This document shows, piece by piece, positions 10,657 through 21,112 of a stretch of DNA of 64,000 nt. A program made the position numbers and the translations under genes. The first letter of the stretch is position 1. Every line of letters begins with the position of its first letter. Source of the DNA: Shinisaurus crocodilurus (Eukaryota; Chordata; Lepidosauria; Squamata; Shinisauridae); the NCBI GenBank assembly GCA_021292165.1, contig CM037876.1, forward strand, positions 205,800,200 through 205,864,199, given 5' to 3'. The notes under the pieces were generated by a model. That model had not been told where the DNA came from. It did not search any database and saw only the letters and a list, made by a program, of their open reading frames with translations.

Positions 10657-11795
10657 AGGGTTCTTTGAGAGTGTCAATAAACATGTGGACAGGGGTGATC
10701 CGGTAGACATTGTTTACTTGGACTTCCAAAAGGCTTTTGACAGAGTTCCTCACCAAAGACTCCTGAGCAAATTTAGCAGTCATGGAATAAGAGGGGAGGT
10801 CCTCTTATGGATCTGTAGCTGGTTAAATAACAGGAAGCAGGAAAAATGGTAAATTCTCCCAATGGAGGGATGTAAACAGTGGGGTCCCACAGGGATCTTG
10901 TATTGGGACCAATGCTTTTCAACTTATTCATTAATGATCTGGAATTAGGAGTGAGCAGTGAAGTGGCCCAAGTTTGCTGATGACACCAAATTATTTAGGG
11001 TGGTTAAAACAAGAAGGGATTGTGAGGAACTCCAAAAGGATCTCTCCAAACTGGGAGAATGGGCATCAAAATGGCAAATACGGTTCAATGTAAGGAAGTA
11101 TAAAGTAATGTGCATTGGGGCAAAAAATCCCAACTTTGAGTATAAGCTGATGGGATCTGAGCTAGCAGTGACTGACCAAGAAAGAGATCTTGGGGTTGTG
11201 GTGGACAGCTCGATGAAAATGTTGACCCAGTATGTGGCGGCTGTGAAAAGGACAATTTCCATGTTGGGCATAATTAGGAAAGGAACTGAAAATAAAACTG
11301 CCAAAATCATACTGCCCTTATACAAATCTATGGTGCGATCAAACTTGGACAGGGAGACATTTTTCTCCCTCTCTCATAATACTAGAACCCAGGGTCATCC
11401 CATGAAGCTGATTGGTGGGAGATTCAGGGCAGATAAAAGGAAGTACTTCTTCACACAGCGCATAGTTAAACTATGGAATTCACTTCCACAAGATGTAGGG
11501 ATGGCCTCCAATCTGGACCACTTTAAAAGAGGATTGTACAATTCATGAAGGATAAGGCTCTCAGTGGCTACTAGTCCTGATGGACATATGCTACCTGCAG
11601 TATCAGAGGCTGTATGCCTATGTACACCAGTTGCTGGGGAACATGGGCAGGAGGGTGCTGTTGCCCTCAGGTCCTGCTTGTGGGTTTCCCGTGGGCAGGT
11701 TGGCTACTGTGTGAACAGAATGCCGGACTAGATGGACCCTTGGTCTGGTCCAGCATGGCTCTTCTCATGTTCTTCTGTTCTTAATTGCAAAATTC
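10657..11795 (+). mobile_element. CR1-type LINE, 5'-truncated
   Basis: The 3' end of a CR1-superfamily LINE. The first part reads as YLDFQKAFDRVPH (RT motif A) and then a GVPQG-like region, in shifted frames. The open frame at 10958-11548 gives FADDTKLF (the RT F/YADD box), an ERDLGVVVDSS block and the C-terminal LWNSLP segment. After the stop comes a 3' UTR with GGACTAGATGGACCCTTGGTCT and an end with repeated GTTCTTCTGTTCTT, a CR1/L3-like tail. Frameshifts upstream of 10958 make it inactive. It lies in the large TSPAN32 intron, sense to the gene. Confidence 0.85.
10958..11548 (+). pseudogene. CR1-like RT C-terminal fragment, 196 codons
   Basis: This frame covers the RT YADD-equivalent (FADD near residue 6) through the thumb and C-terminal domain of the CR1-like LINE. 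Palm motifs A and B lie upstream in other frames, so the polymerase is broken. The ATG at the start is incidental. Confidence 0.8.
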
Positions 11796-11869
11796 TCATT
11801 CATGTAAACTGGGAGCCAAATAAATGTCAAGAGTCCTATACAAGCACACAAGTCTCTTTTAAGTTCTGT

Positions 11870-13090
11870 TTCTTTGTTTGCATGCATCTACAACAGGGTC
11901 AGTAAACAGAAATATATTTCTCATATACTTGTGAAATCTACTGCAGTTTGGGGATCATACTGAGTTATATCCAAAGGGGAAAATCCCTTTTTGGAGGCTA
12001 CAAGGTATCAAAATGTTTGTTCTAGTGGTTAAAGTGAAGGGTTTTCTGTACCCTCAGGCACACATTTGGGGAGCAGCCTGGAATGCCCACAGCAGCCCTG
12101 GTGGAGAACAGAAACCTTTATATCATCCCACCTACCATGACTATAAATCGACTTCCCTTCTTATTAGGAAGCTGCCGTTGTGGGCACGTGCAGGTCCAGG
12201 TGGTGGCAAAGGAAGGAGTTGGCAGGTCTGGCGCTTGCATAGCAGCAGTGGCACCTCCCTATGGCCTGATAGCACCGAGCCAGTTGAGAGGCCGATTGGC
12301 TTCACAGGGGTGGGGCCCAGGGGGAGTCGAACTGGAGTGGGAATGGCTGCAGCCTGCCCCCGCTCTGGTCCACCTAGCACCCATAAAATGAGGCCTTGGA
12401 CTGCCGGGACCATTGCCATCACCAACTTCCCCACCCACACACACCTGGTAATAGTAGACCTTGCAGCGGAAAGAAGCTAGTTGCTGGTTAGCGGGGCTGG
12501 GAAGGAATTTTACCTGCCTTCTAATTGGCAAGCAAAATTAGTACATGTGTAAACAAGTTGATCTATGTATGTGTGACCATTCTGTAGAATTGTATTGTTT
12601 CAGTCACAACTGTGGGGTGCGTGATAGGCATTCGGCTGGATCAGTTTGGAAGGGGCTCCCTGCTTCCCTGTGCCAGGTTCCCCTTAAAGGATCTGACTCT
12701 GAGCGGATGTGGCACCAAGACCAGGGCAGCACGGTGGCTGCGAGCTTGCCACATCCGGGGTGGAGGGAAAGGGATTCACGTTAGCAGTCTGTGCTGTGAT
12801 GGGCCTCTGCCATCCACCACCAACGCTCCTGTCACTCAGGCAGGCCAGAAAGAAAAATCGGACAGCAGCTAATGGCAGGATCCATGGCCTATGCCTCCGC
12901 CAGTCCTGTTCAAAAATGAGTAAAGCTGTGGCCAATTTAATAACCCATTTAAGTGGTGTCTCTGGTTTGTTCCTTTCATCCACCGCACAGACACAGTTAG
13001 GTGCTGTGCCACACAATAGTGTTCTCCCACTCTGATGGACCTGCCTGCCTATAGTGCATACTTAGGCCCCTTGCTTGGTTTGTGCAGTTT
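11870..13090. other. Unassigned GC-richer tract, possible retroelement remnant
   Basis: 12.0-13.06 kb is noticeably richer in G+C than its surroundings. Open frames overlap on both strands. None has a recognised domain or splice pattern, so I do not call a gene. Segments such as the GGGAAGGAATTTTACC stretch near 12507 and the end near 12950-13020 resemble LTR-like sequence, but I could not fix TG...CA ends or a target duplication. Confidence 0.35.
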
Positions 13091-13164
13091 AAGTTGAGAT
13101 CAAATGAGATTTCAGGGCGTGCATGTGAGATTGGGAGCAACAGCTTCTCTTACGTCCTGGGGAT

Positions 13165-13385
13165 AGACGTGGAGGCTTTTGGCTCCAATGTCAGCCGCGG
13201 AGCTGTGTATCCGCTTCAGATTTTAGCCTGACCTTTAAAGGAGTTATCCATGGTGCTGAACCCTATCCCCAAAATAGGTTTGGCACCATAGATAGCTCCT
13301 TAAAAGTTCAGAGTAAAACCCAGAGCAGATACACAGCCCTGCTGACATTAGCGCCACCAGCCTCCATGCAGCCCACCAGACAACA
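13165..13385. mobile_element. Foldback MITE, family shared with 29.8 kb
   Basis: Arms of about 90 bp are inverted around a short centre (CCTATCCCCAAAATAGG near 13265). The arms contain GGAGTTATCCATGGTG/CACCATAGATAGCTCC and CTGTGTATC/GATACACAG pairs. The same arm order and centre recur at 29838-30030. No coding capacity. Confidence 0.7.
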
Positions 13386-13522
13386 GCCAGGCAGCTTAAA
13401 TGGTAGTCCAGCACAAATGGTACTCCAAATAGGGATAGTCCCACTGGTAGTACTGCAGGTAAAATAAGGACATTAGAGCCCTACCCATAGTGGTGGTGCT
13501 GATGGGTACCCACTGGACTTAT

Positions 13523-13650
13523 CATAGAATCATAGAAAAGTAGAGTTGGAAGGGGCCTACAAGGCCATCGAGTCCAACCCCCTGCTCAATGTAGGAATCC
13601 AGATCAAAGTATCCCTGACAGATGACTTTGTCCTTTCTACCTCCACTGCC
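13523..13650 (-). mobile_element. CR1 LINE 3' end
   Basis: On the minus strand this is the widely shared reptile CR1 3' segment (GTTGGACTCGATGGCC, GGCCCCTTCCAACTC) ending with the TTCTATGATTCTATGA tail typical of CR1. Only the extreme 3' end is present. Confidence 0.8.
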
Positions 13651-14239
13651 ACAGATGGCTCCTTATTGTGGGGCAGGGGTTCCTCCCTGCTGGGGTGGGG
13701 TAGGGGCTCCACATAAGGAAGAGGCTCAGTTCAAAGGTGGAAGTATTCCCAGTGATGATGATCCATCTTTTGGGTCCTTCCCTCTGCCATTAGGTGGTGC
13801 AACACTTCCAGCCTAGCTATGTCTATACTGGCTGAAAAGGTCGGACTATGAAGACCCCAGGAGCCTACCCTCCTGTGTCCAGGGGAGGTCACATTGCCAT
13901 CCTCAGACTCTGAGGACATCCCCCATGAAGACACCAGCATACCACAGCCAGCCGCACGTTGTCACAGCCTGAGGCTGTTAAAACAGACCAAGCCCCTTTA
14001 AAAGAAAAGGCTTTAGTTAGTGTGGAAATAGGACCAACCAGCCTAAAGCAAGACAAACCCCCTACTTAAGGCCCAGTCACAATCTGCTCCCTGTTGGAGG
14101 AACAAACTCAGAGAGCTTCCCTTGGTGCTGTCTTCTTCCCATTCCTGCCTTCCTGGGAACCCTGGCTTGCCCCAAACCCAGTAGAGACCCAATCCATAGT
14201 GGAACCCTGTAACCATGGCCTCACCAGTAGCCAACGACT
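13651..14239. other. No recognised gene; probable old repeat
   Basis: Short frames on both strands and moderate G+C. No splice sites that join to TSPAN32 exons and no clear repeat boundary. Confidence 0.35.
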
Positions 14240-14425
14240 AGAGCAGGCAAAGGCAATATCAGGGCCTGCTCCAGTTGGACTGTCCCCCCACCACCCTGGG
14301 AGATGATAGGGGAAGCAGGGCCACAGGAAAGCCAATGTTTTTGTGAATTGTTGTAAACCGCCCAGAGAGCTTTGGCTATTGGGTGGTATATAAATGAAAT
14401 AAATAAACAAACAAACAAATAAACG
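14240..14425 (+). mobile_element. L2-like LINE 3' end
   Basis: The 3' UTR has TCAGGGCCTGCTCCAGTTGG and GTAAACCGCCCAGAGAGC, then GGTATATAAATG and a (AAATAAAC)n tail. The same UTR modules recur at 50.1 kb. This is the usual reptile L2 3' end arrangement. Confidence 0.7.
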
Positions 14426-15100
14426 ACACTCAGCACTCACCATGAGTGAGGCAGAACAGAGCACAATGACTGTTGGGCGAGCTGAAACATTGGCACATAA
14501 ACAGCAAGCTTTCTTATGCATACACCAGCCACTGAATATCAGAAGCAATGCCCATGCCCACTATGAAGGATTGAGTGCGGGTTGCTGTTTAAGAAAGGCT
14601 TCCGTTGCACAGGTGAATTTCAAAGCCACAGTTTTAATTTATATAATAAGGCTACTTTATCCATTAACTGTAAAGGTTAAATATGCTCACTTCAGCTGTT
14701 ACAAGTCAAATGTCTATGAGTGCTTCCTTTCACATTGCAAGGAAATTGCATCTTTGGACAGAAGTGCTGCCAACTCTCTCCTTTGCACACAGGCACTCTG
14801 ATCCCATAGCTAGGCAAATATCCGATGGCAGCAAGTATTTTTTGCTTTTAGTAGACTGCAATCCTAAAGGATACTTACTTGATAGGAAACATAAAGTCCT
14901 CAACGGCAGAACAGGCGGAAGATAATTAAACCTAAATTACAATGGCTGTGAAGGCGGATGAAGGCTGCAGCAGAGAATGGTTTTCCAATCGTCAGGGTAA
15001 CCGTGCCATTGGATCTCTGCCATACTCTGTCAAGTTTGTGTGGTGATTCGTTGTGCACCGATCTCCCCACATAAAACAGTTTCACGCACAGGCGTCTTCC
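14426..15100. other. No recognised feature
   Basis: Intronic sequence with no recognised exon or repeat. It leads into the C-rich run at 15101. Confidence 0.4.
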
Positions 15101-15134
15101 AACCCAACCCATCCAACCCAACCCAACCCAACCC
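15101..15134. repeat. (AACCC)n tract; minus-strand G-quadruplex motif
   Basis: Repeated AACCC units give at least four GGGTT runs on the minus strand. This fits the G3-N2-G3 pattern of a canonical quadruplex. It sits just upstream of the probable 5' end of the RTE LINE. Confidence 0.75.
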
Positions 15135-15153
15135 AAACAAACAAACAAAAAAA

Positions 15154-18100
15154 GTCCCATGGCGACTGGCGAATGGCAACGGGGGCAGGACTGTGAATCT
15201 GGAAGCCCCTAGTCATGGACCAGCACATGGGCGGTGGATGCAGACTCAGTCGCCCTGTTCAAGGAACGAGGTAGTCGAGCAGCTCGGCAGCTGTATCCAT
15301 GACTGAGCAGCCCTATTTAGGATCCACTCTGCTCACCCCGTATGGGGAGGGGGCTAGAAAAGGTGCCCTAAACATAGTCTACCTCTTTCTCCCCTGACTG
15401 GATTACCGCGTCCAGTGGAGTCACCATTTAAGCGGTCGAAAAAGACATTTGAATTTTGGAACATGGAATATACGGACATTGCTGGATAACATAGATAGTG
15501 AACGCCCTGAGCGTAGGACTGCTATTATTGCAAGGGAACTGAGACGGTTTAAAATTGACATAGCAGCACTTCAAGAAACTCGAAGGGCAGGAGAGGGACA
15601 GCTGAAAGAAGAAAAAGGAGGTTATACCTTCTTCTGGAAAGGACTACCTGAGCAGGACCGACGAATACATGGTGTAGGCTTTGCCATCAAAAATGAACTA
15701 GTGAACTCTTTGTCAGAAGTTCCTACTGGCATTAACGAACGCCTGATAACTCTTCGATTAAAGCTCGCCAATAACCAACAGGTAACTATTTTGAGCGCTT
15801 ATGCACCAACATTAGATGCTGACGATGACATCAAGGAAAGTTTTTACAGCCAGTTGGACACTCTCCTGTCAGAGATACCTAAGGAGGATAAAATTATCCT
15901 CCTGGGCAATTTTAACGCAAGAGTTGGGCGTGACTTTGATTTATGGCCAGAAACTATTGGAAAAGACGGAGTTGGTAATAGCAACCCGAACGGACTCTTA
16001 CTTTTGTCTATATGTGCAGAGCATAATCTCACTATCATAAACACGCTCTTTCGACAAAAGAATAAGTTTAAAACATCATGGCAGCACCCACGGTCAAAGC
16101 ACTGGCATCTTCTGGATTATGTAATTGTCCGTGTTAGAGATCGCCGCGATGTACTTCTTACTAGGGCCATGGTGAGTGCCAACGACTGCTGGACAGACCA
16201 CCGACTAATCCGGTCCACAATGGTTATCAACATTGCTCCCCAACGTAGGCTTCAAGGAAGGAAACCAAGGCGTAAAATGAACATCCAAGTCCTTCAAGAT
16301 CCTATTAAGCAAACTCGTCTTCAATCATTTCTTAAGGAACATCTACCTACGGAACCTCCTGACAACATTGAGGACCATTGGTCTAAGCTGAAAACCTCCA
16401 TTACTGCAGCTTGTGAACAAACTATTGGATATGAAACTAAGAAACATCAGGATTGGTTTGATGAAAATGACAATGAGATTAAATATATAATTGACCAAAA
16501 AAGGAAAACCTTCCAAATATGGCAAAATGATATTAACTGCACTGCCAAGAAAAAAACCTACGCTAGCGCAAAGGCTGAGGTCCAAAGAAGAACAAGAGAA
16601 CTTAAGAACGCTTGGTGGAAAAAGAAAGCTGAAGAAATTCAACAACTTGCAGAATCTCATGACGCACGGGGCTTTTTTAAGGCCACAAGGGCCATTTATG
16701 GACCAAAAACCTATGGTACAAACCCTTTACAATCAAAAGATGGCACCAAACTCTTAAAAGACAAAGAGTCTATTGCACTGCGTTGGAAAGAGCATTATTA
16801 TGACCTTTTAAATCGTAAATCTAAGGTGGATAATGAGATTTTTTCGCAAATCCCGCAAAAACAAATTAAAGAGGAACTTGCAATACTCCCCACTTTGGAT
16901 GAAGTAAAAAAAGCCATTAATCAAATGAAGAACAACAAAGCTAGTGGACCAGATGGGATTCCTGCTGAAATCTTTAAAGAAGGGGGCCCTGAACTTGTAC
17001 AACATCTTCATAAACTCATCGAAAAAATCTGGATAAGAGAAGAGATCCCAGAAGACTTCAGGGATGCCATAATTATCACCCTCTTTAAGAAGGGTGATAG
17101 AACAGACTGTGGAAACTATCGGGGCATTTCTCTCTTAGCAACCGCAGGTAAAATATTTGCTAGGATTCTCGCAAACCGTCTTCTATCTATTTCAGAAGAG
17201 ATCCTCCCTGAAACTCAATATGGTTTCCGCCCCTCTAGAGGGACAGTAAACATGATTTTTACTGCACGTCAGCTCCAAGAAAAATGCCGGGAGCAAAATC
17301 AACCCCTTTATATGGCATTTATCGATCTGGCTAAGGCCTTTGATACTGTAGACCGTACAGCTCTCTGGACTATCCTTATGAAAATTGGATGCCCCAATAA
17401 ATTTGTGAATATCTTGCGACTTCTCCATGACAACATGACGGCAACGGTTTTGGACAACAACGGCTCTCATGGTGCTCCATTTAAAGTGGGATCAGGTGTT
17501 AAACAGGGATGTGTTATCGCCCCAACATTATTTGCCATTTTCATCGCCATGGTTTTACATCTTGTCAAGGGGAAACTTCCCACCGGTGTGGGAATTATAT
17601 ATCGAACAGATGGAAAGCTTTTTAATCTCAGCAGGCTGAAAGCAAAAAGTAAGGTAATTACAACCTCCGTTGTGGAACTTCAGTATGCTGATGATAATGT
17701 GGTCTCCGCACATTCAGAGGATGATCTCCAAACTATCCTAAATGCTTTTGCAGAAGCATACGAAAAACTTGGTCTCTCACTTAACATCAAAAAAACCAAA
17801 GTGCTTCATCAGCAAGTGCAAGCCAATCCTTTGGTGATGCCATCTATCCAGCTTGGCGGGACAATACTGGAAAATGTCGATCATTTTCTCTATCTTGGCA
17901 GCTATCTTTCTGTTACAGCTAACATCGACAGTGAAATCCAGCATCGTCTGAGCTCCGCAAGTGCCGCATTTTCTCGAATGAAACATAGAGTGTTCGAGGA
18001 TCGGGATATTTGTAAGAAGACCAAAACACTGGTTTATGAAGCCATTGTATTACCAACTTTATTGTATGCCTGCGAAACATGGACTATCTATAAACGTCAC

Positions 18101-18727
18101 TTCCACCTCCTTGAAAGGTTTCATCAATGTTGCCTCCGGAAAATCCTGCAAATTACTTGGGAAGATAGGCGAACAAATGTCAGTGTACTGGAAGAAGCAA
18201 AGACTACTAGCATTGAAAAAATGATCCTTCAACGCCAACTTCAGTGGACCGGTCATGTTGTTCGAATGCCTGACTGCCGTCTCCCAAAGCAGTTACTTTA
18301 CTCCCAACTCAAGGATGGAAAGCGGAATATCGGTGGTCAATATAAGAGGTTTAAAGATGTTCATAAGGCTAATCTAAAAAAATGCAATATAAACATCGAA
18401 AACTGGGAAGCTCTGGCCCATGAACGATCTAAATGGAGGTTGGCCTTTCACAAAGGTTCCATGGACTTTGAAGAAGCCCGAGTGCAAGGTGAAAGGGAGA
18501 AACGTGCTAGGCGAAAAGCACGTCAAATGAATCCTTTACAGGACCATCTTCTATCTGGTAACCTGTGTCCTCACTGTGGGAAGCTGTGTGGATCTAGAAT
18601 TGGCCTCCACAGTCACTTACGGACCCATCGCTAGAGTCTACACAATCTTCTTTAGAATTTCCTCCTTTTATCCCGGAAGACAATCTTACTCGGTCACGAG
18701 TGATCGCCTGATGATGATGATGATGAT
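15154..18727 (+). mobile_element. RTE-type LINE, near-complete, unbroken ORF
   Basis: A 3.57-kb non-LTR retrotransposon. The 5' end is taken just after an A-rich run, at GTCCCATGGCGACTGG (approximate). A 5' UTR of about 300 bp is followed by one long ORF (15449-18634), a 90-bp 3' UTR and a (ATG)n tail ending near 18727. The tail type and the short 3' UTR fit the RTE clade. The 3' UTR (GGTCACGAGTGATCG) is shared with the truncated minus-strand copy at 5.87-8.35 kb. No clear target duplication was seen, as is common for RTE. It is inserted in the 26-kb TSPAN32 intron, sense to the gene. Confidence 0.85.
15449..18634 (+). CDS. RTE LINE endonuclease / reverse transcriptase / zinc finger polyprotein
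   Basis: A 1061-codon frame without internal stops. Residues 1-250 form an APE-type endonuclease: TWNIRTL near 5-11, ALQETR near 39-44, SAYAPT, GNFNARVG near 152-159, and a terminal TDHRLI motif. A helical linker rich in K/E follows. The reverse transcriptase has NYRGISLL, motif A DLAKAFDTVD from residue 626, motif B GVKQGC, and YADD at 746-749. The C-terminus carries a C2H2 finger: Cys1040, Cys1043, His1056, His1060. The frame begins with TTG at 15449. It is open back to a TGA at 15395 with no ATG, and the first in-frame ATG lies inside the endonuclease. Translation may therefore use a non-AUG start, or the start may have been lost. All catalytic motifs look intact, so this may be a recently active copy. 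Confidence 0.9.
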   Translation: MNFGTWNIRTLLDNIDSERPERRTAIIARELRRFKIDIAALQETRRAGEGQLKEEKGGYTFFWKGLPEQDRRIHGVGFAIKNELVNSLSEVPTGINERLITLRLKLANNQQVTILSAYAPTLDADDDIKESFYSQLDTLLSEIPKEDKIILLGNFNARVGRDFDLWPETIGKDGVGNSNPNGLLLLSICAEHNLTIINTLFRQKNKFKTSWQHPRSKHWHLLDYVIVRVRDRRDVLLTRAMVSANDCWTDHRLIRSTMVINIAPQRRLQGRKPRRKMNIQVLQDPIKQTRLQSFLKEHLPTEPPDNIEDHWSKLKTSITAACEQTIGYETKKHQDWFDENDNEIKYIIDQKRKTFQIWQNDINCTAKKKTYASAKAEVQRRTRELKNAWWKKKAEEIQQLAESHDARGFFKATRAIYGPKTYGTNPLQSKDGTKLLKDKESIALRWKEHYYDLLNRKSKVDNEIFSQIPQKQIKEELAILPTLDEVKKAINQMKNNKASGPDGIPAEIFKEGGPELVQHLHKLIEKIWIREEIPEDFRDAIIITLFKKGDRTDCGNYRGISLLATAGKIFARILANRLLSISEEILPETQYGFRPSRGTVNMIFTARQLQEKCREQNQPLYMAFIDLAKAFDTVDRTALWTILMKIGCPNKFVNILRLLHDNMTATVLDNNGSHGAPFKVGSGVKQGCVIAPTLFAIFIAMVLHLVKGKLPTGVGIIYRTDGKLFNLSRLKAKSKVITTSVVELQYADDNVVSAHSEDDLQTILNAFAEAYEKLGLSLNIKKTKVLHQQVQANPLVMPSIQLGGTILENVDHFLYLGSYLSVTANIDSEIQHRLSSASAAFSRMKHRVFEDRDICKKTKTLVYEAIVLPTLLYACETWTIYKRHFHLLERFHQCCLRKILQITWEDRRTNVSVLEEAKTTSIEKMILQRQLQWTGHVVRMPDCRLPKQLLYSQLKDGKRNIGGQYKRFKDVHKANLKKCNINIENWEALAHERSKWRLAFHKGSMDFEEARVQGEREKRARRKARQMNPLQDHLLSGNLCPHCGKLCGSRIGLHSHLRTHR

Positions 18728-19420
18728 AGGGAATCTCACTGAAAACTCCTGGGACCTGCTTCCAAGTAGAATCAGGGTGTCAGTGAATGAATTAAAAACC
18801 TACACAAAATGACAAAAACAATATCCAACTTAGCTTTGCTGTTGTCTCTGTTACCAATAAAAGCCACTGCTAACTGCAGGGTTTCTTTAGAGGAGTGAAA
18901 AACAATATTCTTATTTCATACTTTCTTTAAAAAAGGGCTGTCATATTCCTATAAAATGATAATTCAAGTGCATTGTGCATATTTTGTGAAAATTATTCAA
19001 AGCACCATTGAAATACGTTATGCTGTTAGATGGTTCAAAGGCTAGGATGGAGCTCTCAGTCACCTCCCTAGTTTGGTACTGAAACAGGATTGGTGGATAT
19101 GAATCTCAATCACTTGATCAATTTATCTTAGCAACAGTGAGCAGCCTGAAACACAACAGTTCCAGTATTATGAATCATGCATCTTGTTTGCTGCTACAGA
19201 GCAAGCTAGGCCTCAAAGATAAAGCAGCGGTCAGCTATGTGGTTTGCAAGCATTATCAGGATAAATACAAGGTGCAATGAGCATATTATGTTCATGTGTT
19301 AATAACAGAAGATAAGATCCCACAAAGCTCTGCTTAGCAGCTGTCATTACACACATTTCCAAATAACAAATTGTAAAATTGTTGCTGGAAGACTTTAGAC
19401 TGCAGCAAAATACTGAGTAT
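18728..19420. other. No recognised feature
   Basis: A-T-rich intronic sequence without recognised repeats or exons. Confidence 0.45.
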
Positions 19421-19590
19421 CCAGTTGGAAGGGGCCTCAAAGGTCATCTAGTCCAGTCTCAGTCAACGCTGGAAATCCTCTACTACAGCATCCCTGATAG
19501 GTGGCCATTCAGCCTCTGCTTAAAAACCTTCCATGCAGGAGAGTTCACCACCTTCCAAGGCTGTTGGTTTCACAGTTGTTTGTAATTGTA
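19421..19590 (-). mobile_element. CR1 LINE 3' fragment, older
   Basis: On the minus strand it resembles the CR1 3' region, with GGAAGGGGCC, GTCATCTAGTCCAGTC and the following CCTCTGCTTAAAAACCTTCC block on the + strand. It is more diverged than the copy at 13.5 kb and lacks the repeat tail. Confidence 0.65.
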
Positions 19591-19847
19591 TGTTGACTAA
19601 TATGTGTACAATGCCTCTGGGAGAGACCATCCAGAGCTTTAGAAATAAGTTAATATGAGCAAAGAAACATAAGGAATCAATAGGGAATCCTGTGTATTTT
19701 ATATCAGTTACAATGAGAACCTCAGAATGCTAGAGCAGTGATGTACCAACTACTGCGTAATGACAGCCTTTACAACTGAGGCACTTCTTAATACATTGGG
19801 GTCTCTGGCGGATTGTCTGACATTGCTCAGCGATGGATCATCTAGTG

Positions 19848-20194
19848 CAGTGCTTCTCAATTATTTTCTGTCATGCCCCCCCTAGGAAGAAGAAAACATT
19901 TCGCGCCCCCCGCGCGACTGTAAATAGTATCATTTGTCTATAAAATTGTTATAAGTACACCTCTGCATAACACTGTATCCTTATTAACGTATAAGAGAAT
20001 AAAAAAAGAAAGAAATGTGGATCAATTTACAACAAAGAATAGCTTTATTAACTGTAGCAGAAAAGATTTAAAGGAGCACAGGATTTAAAGGAACACAATA
20101 TTAAAAAAAACTTTTAACTAAGGTCAAACGAGCCCCCCTTTACGGAGCCTCGCACCCCCCCTGGGGGGCCTGCCCCACTATTTGAGAAGCACTG
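19848..20194 (+). mobile_element. 347-bp non-autonomous hAT element, copy A
   Basis: Perfect 13-bp terminal inverted repeats (CAGTGCTTCTCAA) and a perfect 8-bp target duplication ATCTAGTG (19840-19847 and 20195-20202). The 8-bp duplication and CAG start define hAT. It differs from the copy at 57676 at only two positions that I can see. No transposase is encoded. Confidence 0.95.
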
Positions 20195-20523
20195 ATCTAG
20201 TGGCAATCCAGATGGAAAGCACATGGCATACATTGCTGCATGTTAAAAACACACACACCAAGCAAACAGTTTATCTGGCATTTTAGCTAATAATCCATCT
20301 CTCACTGACAGATGCTAATATGGAAAGCTCTTTGTAAGTGATTGCTTGAGTATCTAGTGGTGGCTGTTTTGGCCCACACAAGCACTGTTCTGCCACAAGG
20401 GATTTCATTATCAGAAAGCACTCTAACTTAATAGAATATGAAATTCTATTAATGAAGTAATAATATTGTTACTCAGTTATAGCTAAGGTCAGTAGCTAGA
20501 TTCACCTTGTGTAACTGAGTGTC

Positions 20524-20547
20524 TGTGTGTGTGTGTGTGTGTGTGTG

Positions 20548-20585
<38 letters not shown>
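20524..20585. repeat. (TG)n-(CG)n-(CA)n palindromic microsatellite
   Basis: About 23 bp of TG, then GCGCGCGC, then about 31 bp of CA. The tract is all alternating purine-pyrimidine and near-perfectly self-complementary. It could form Z-DNA or a cruciform. Confidence 0.9.
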
Positions 20586-20588
<3 letters not shown>

Positions 20589-20589
20589 G

Positions 20590-21112
20590 TGTGGCCAACA
20601 GACCAGTTAAATTTGGGGAAATTCAGTTTAAAAAAAAGATATGTCATTGTAATGCCTCCGCCGTACCACAACTGCCTTGTGAGTTGGGCCAGTTGTGCAT
20701 GTGTCTTTATCATCAGCACAATGCTTCCACCACCCCCTTTTTAAAGACCCCAGAGCTATGAGCTAGTTAGCCGCCTGGAGTTAGGTAGTGATCAGCTGAA
20801 GCCTCTGAATGAAAAGCAGGAAAGAATGCTTTCCTCTTACTTCCCCATAGGTGTAAATAAGTAAACCCTGGTAGCTGAACCAAGTGGCTAGGCAGGTGGG
20901 GAGAGAGACACATCTCTTGAAATTGCCAGAAACTCACACTCAGACCTCAGGCCCAAATTGAAAGACATACTTATTCAAGGTATATAATAAAAGACAAAAA
21001 GGGGAAAGCAGAGTGGGTACCTGAAAATAAACAAGGTAAAAAGCTTGCTAACCTATGCTAAACCTATGCTAACTTGTTGAGGTAAAATACTCACTATGCA
21101 AGGGTCACCTGG
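20590..21112. other. No recognised feature
   Basis: Intronic. Nothing recognised. Confidence 0.4.

Noticed and set aside
15040..15306. 88-codon frame before the RTE ORF, a possible ORF1
   Set aside because: It spans the (AACCC)n run and the element border. It has no domain and probably is not translated as an RTE ORF1.
20489..20761. Frames coding cysteine/valine or histidine/threonine runs
   Set aside because: They are translations of the TG/CA repeat, not genes. The same holds for the frames at 9758-10094 and 27169-27546.
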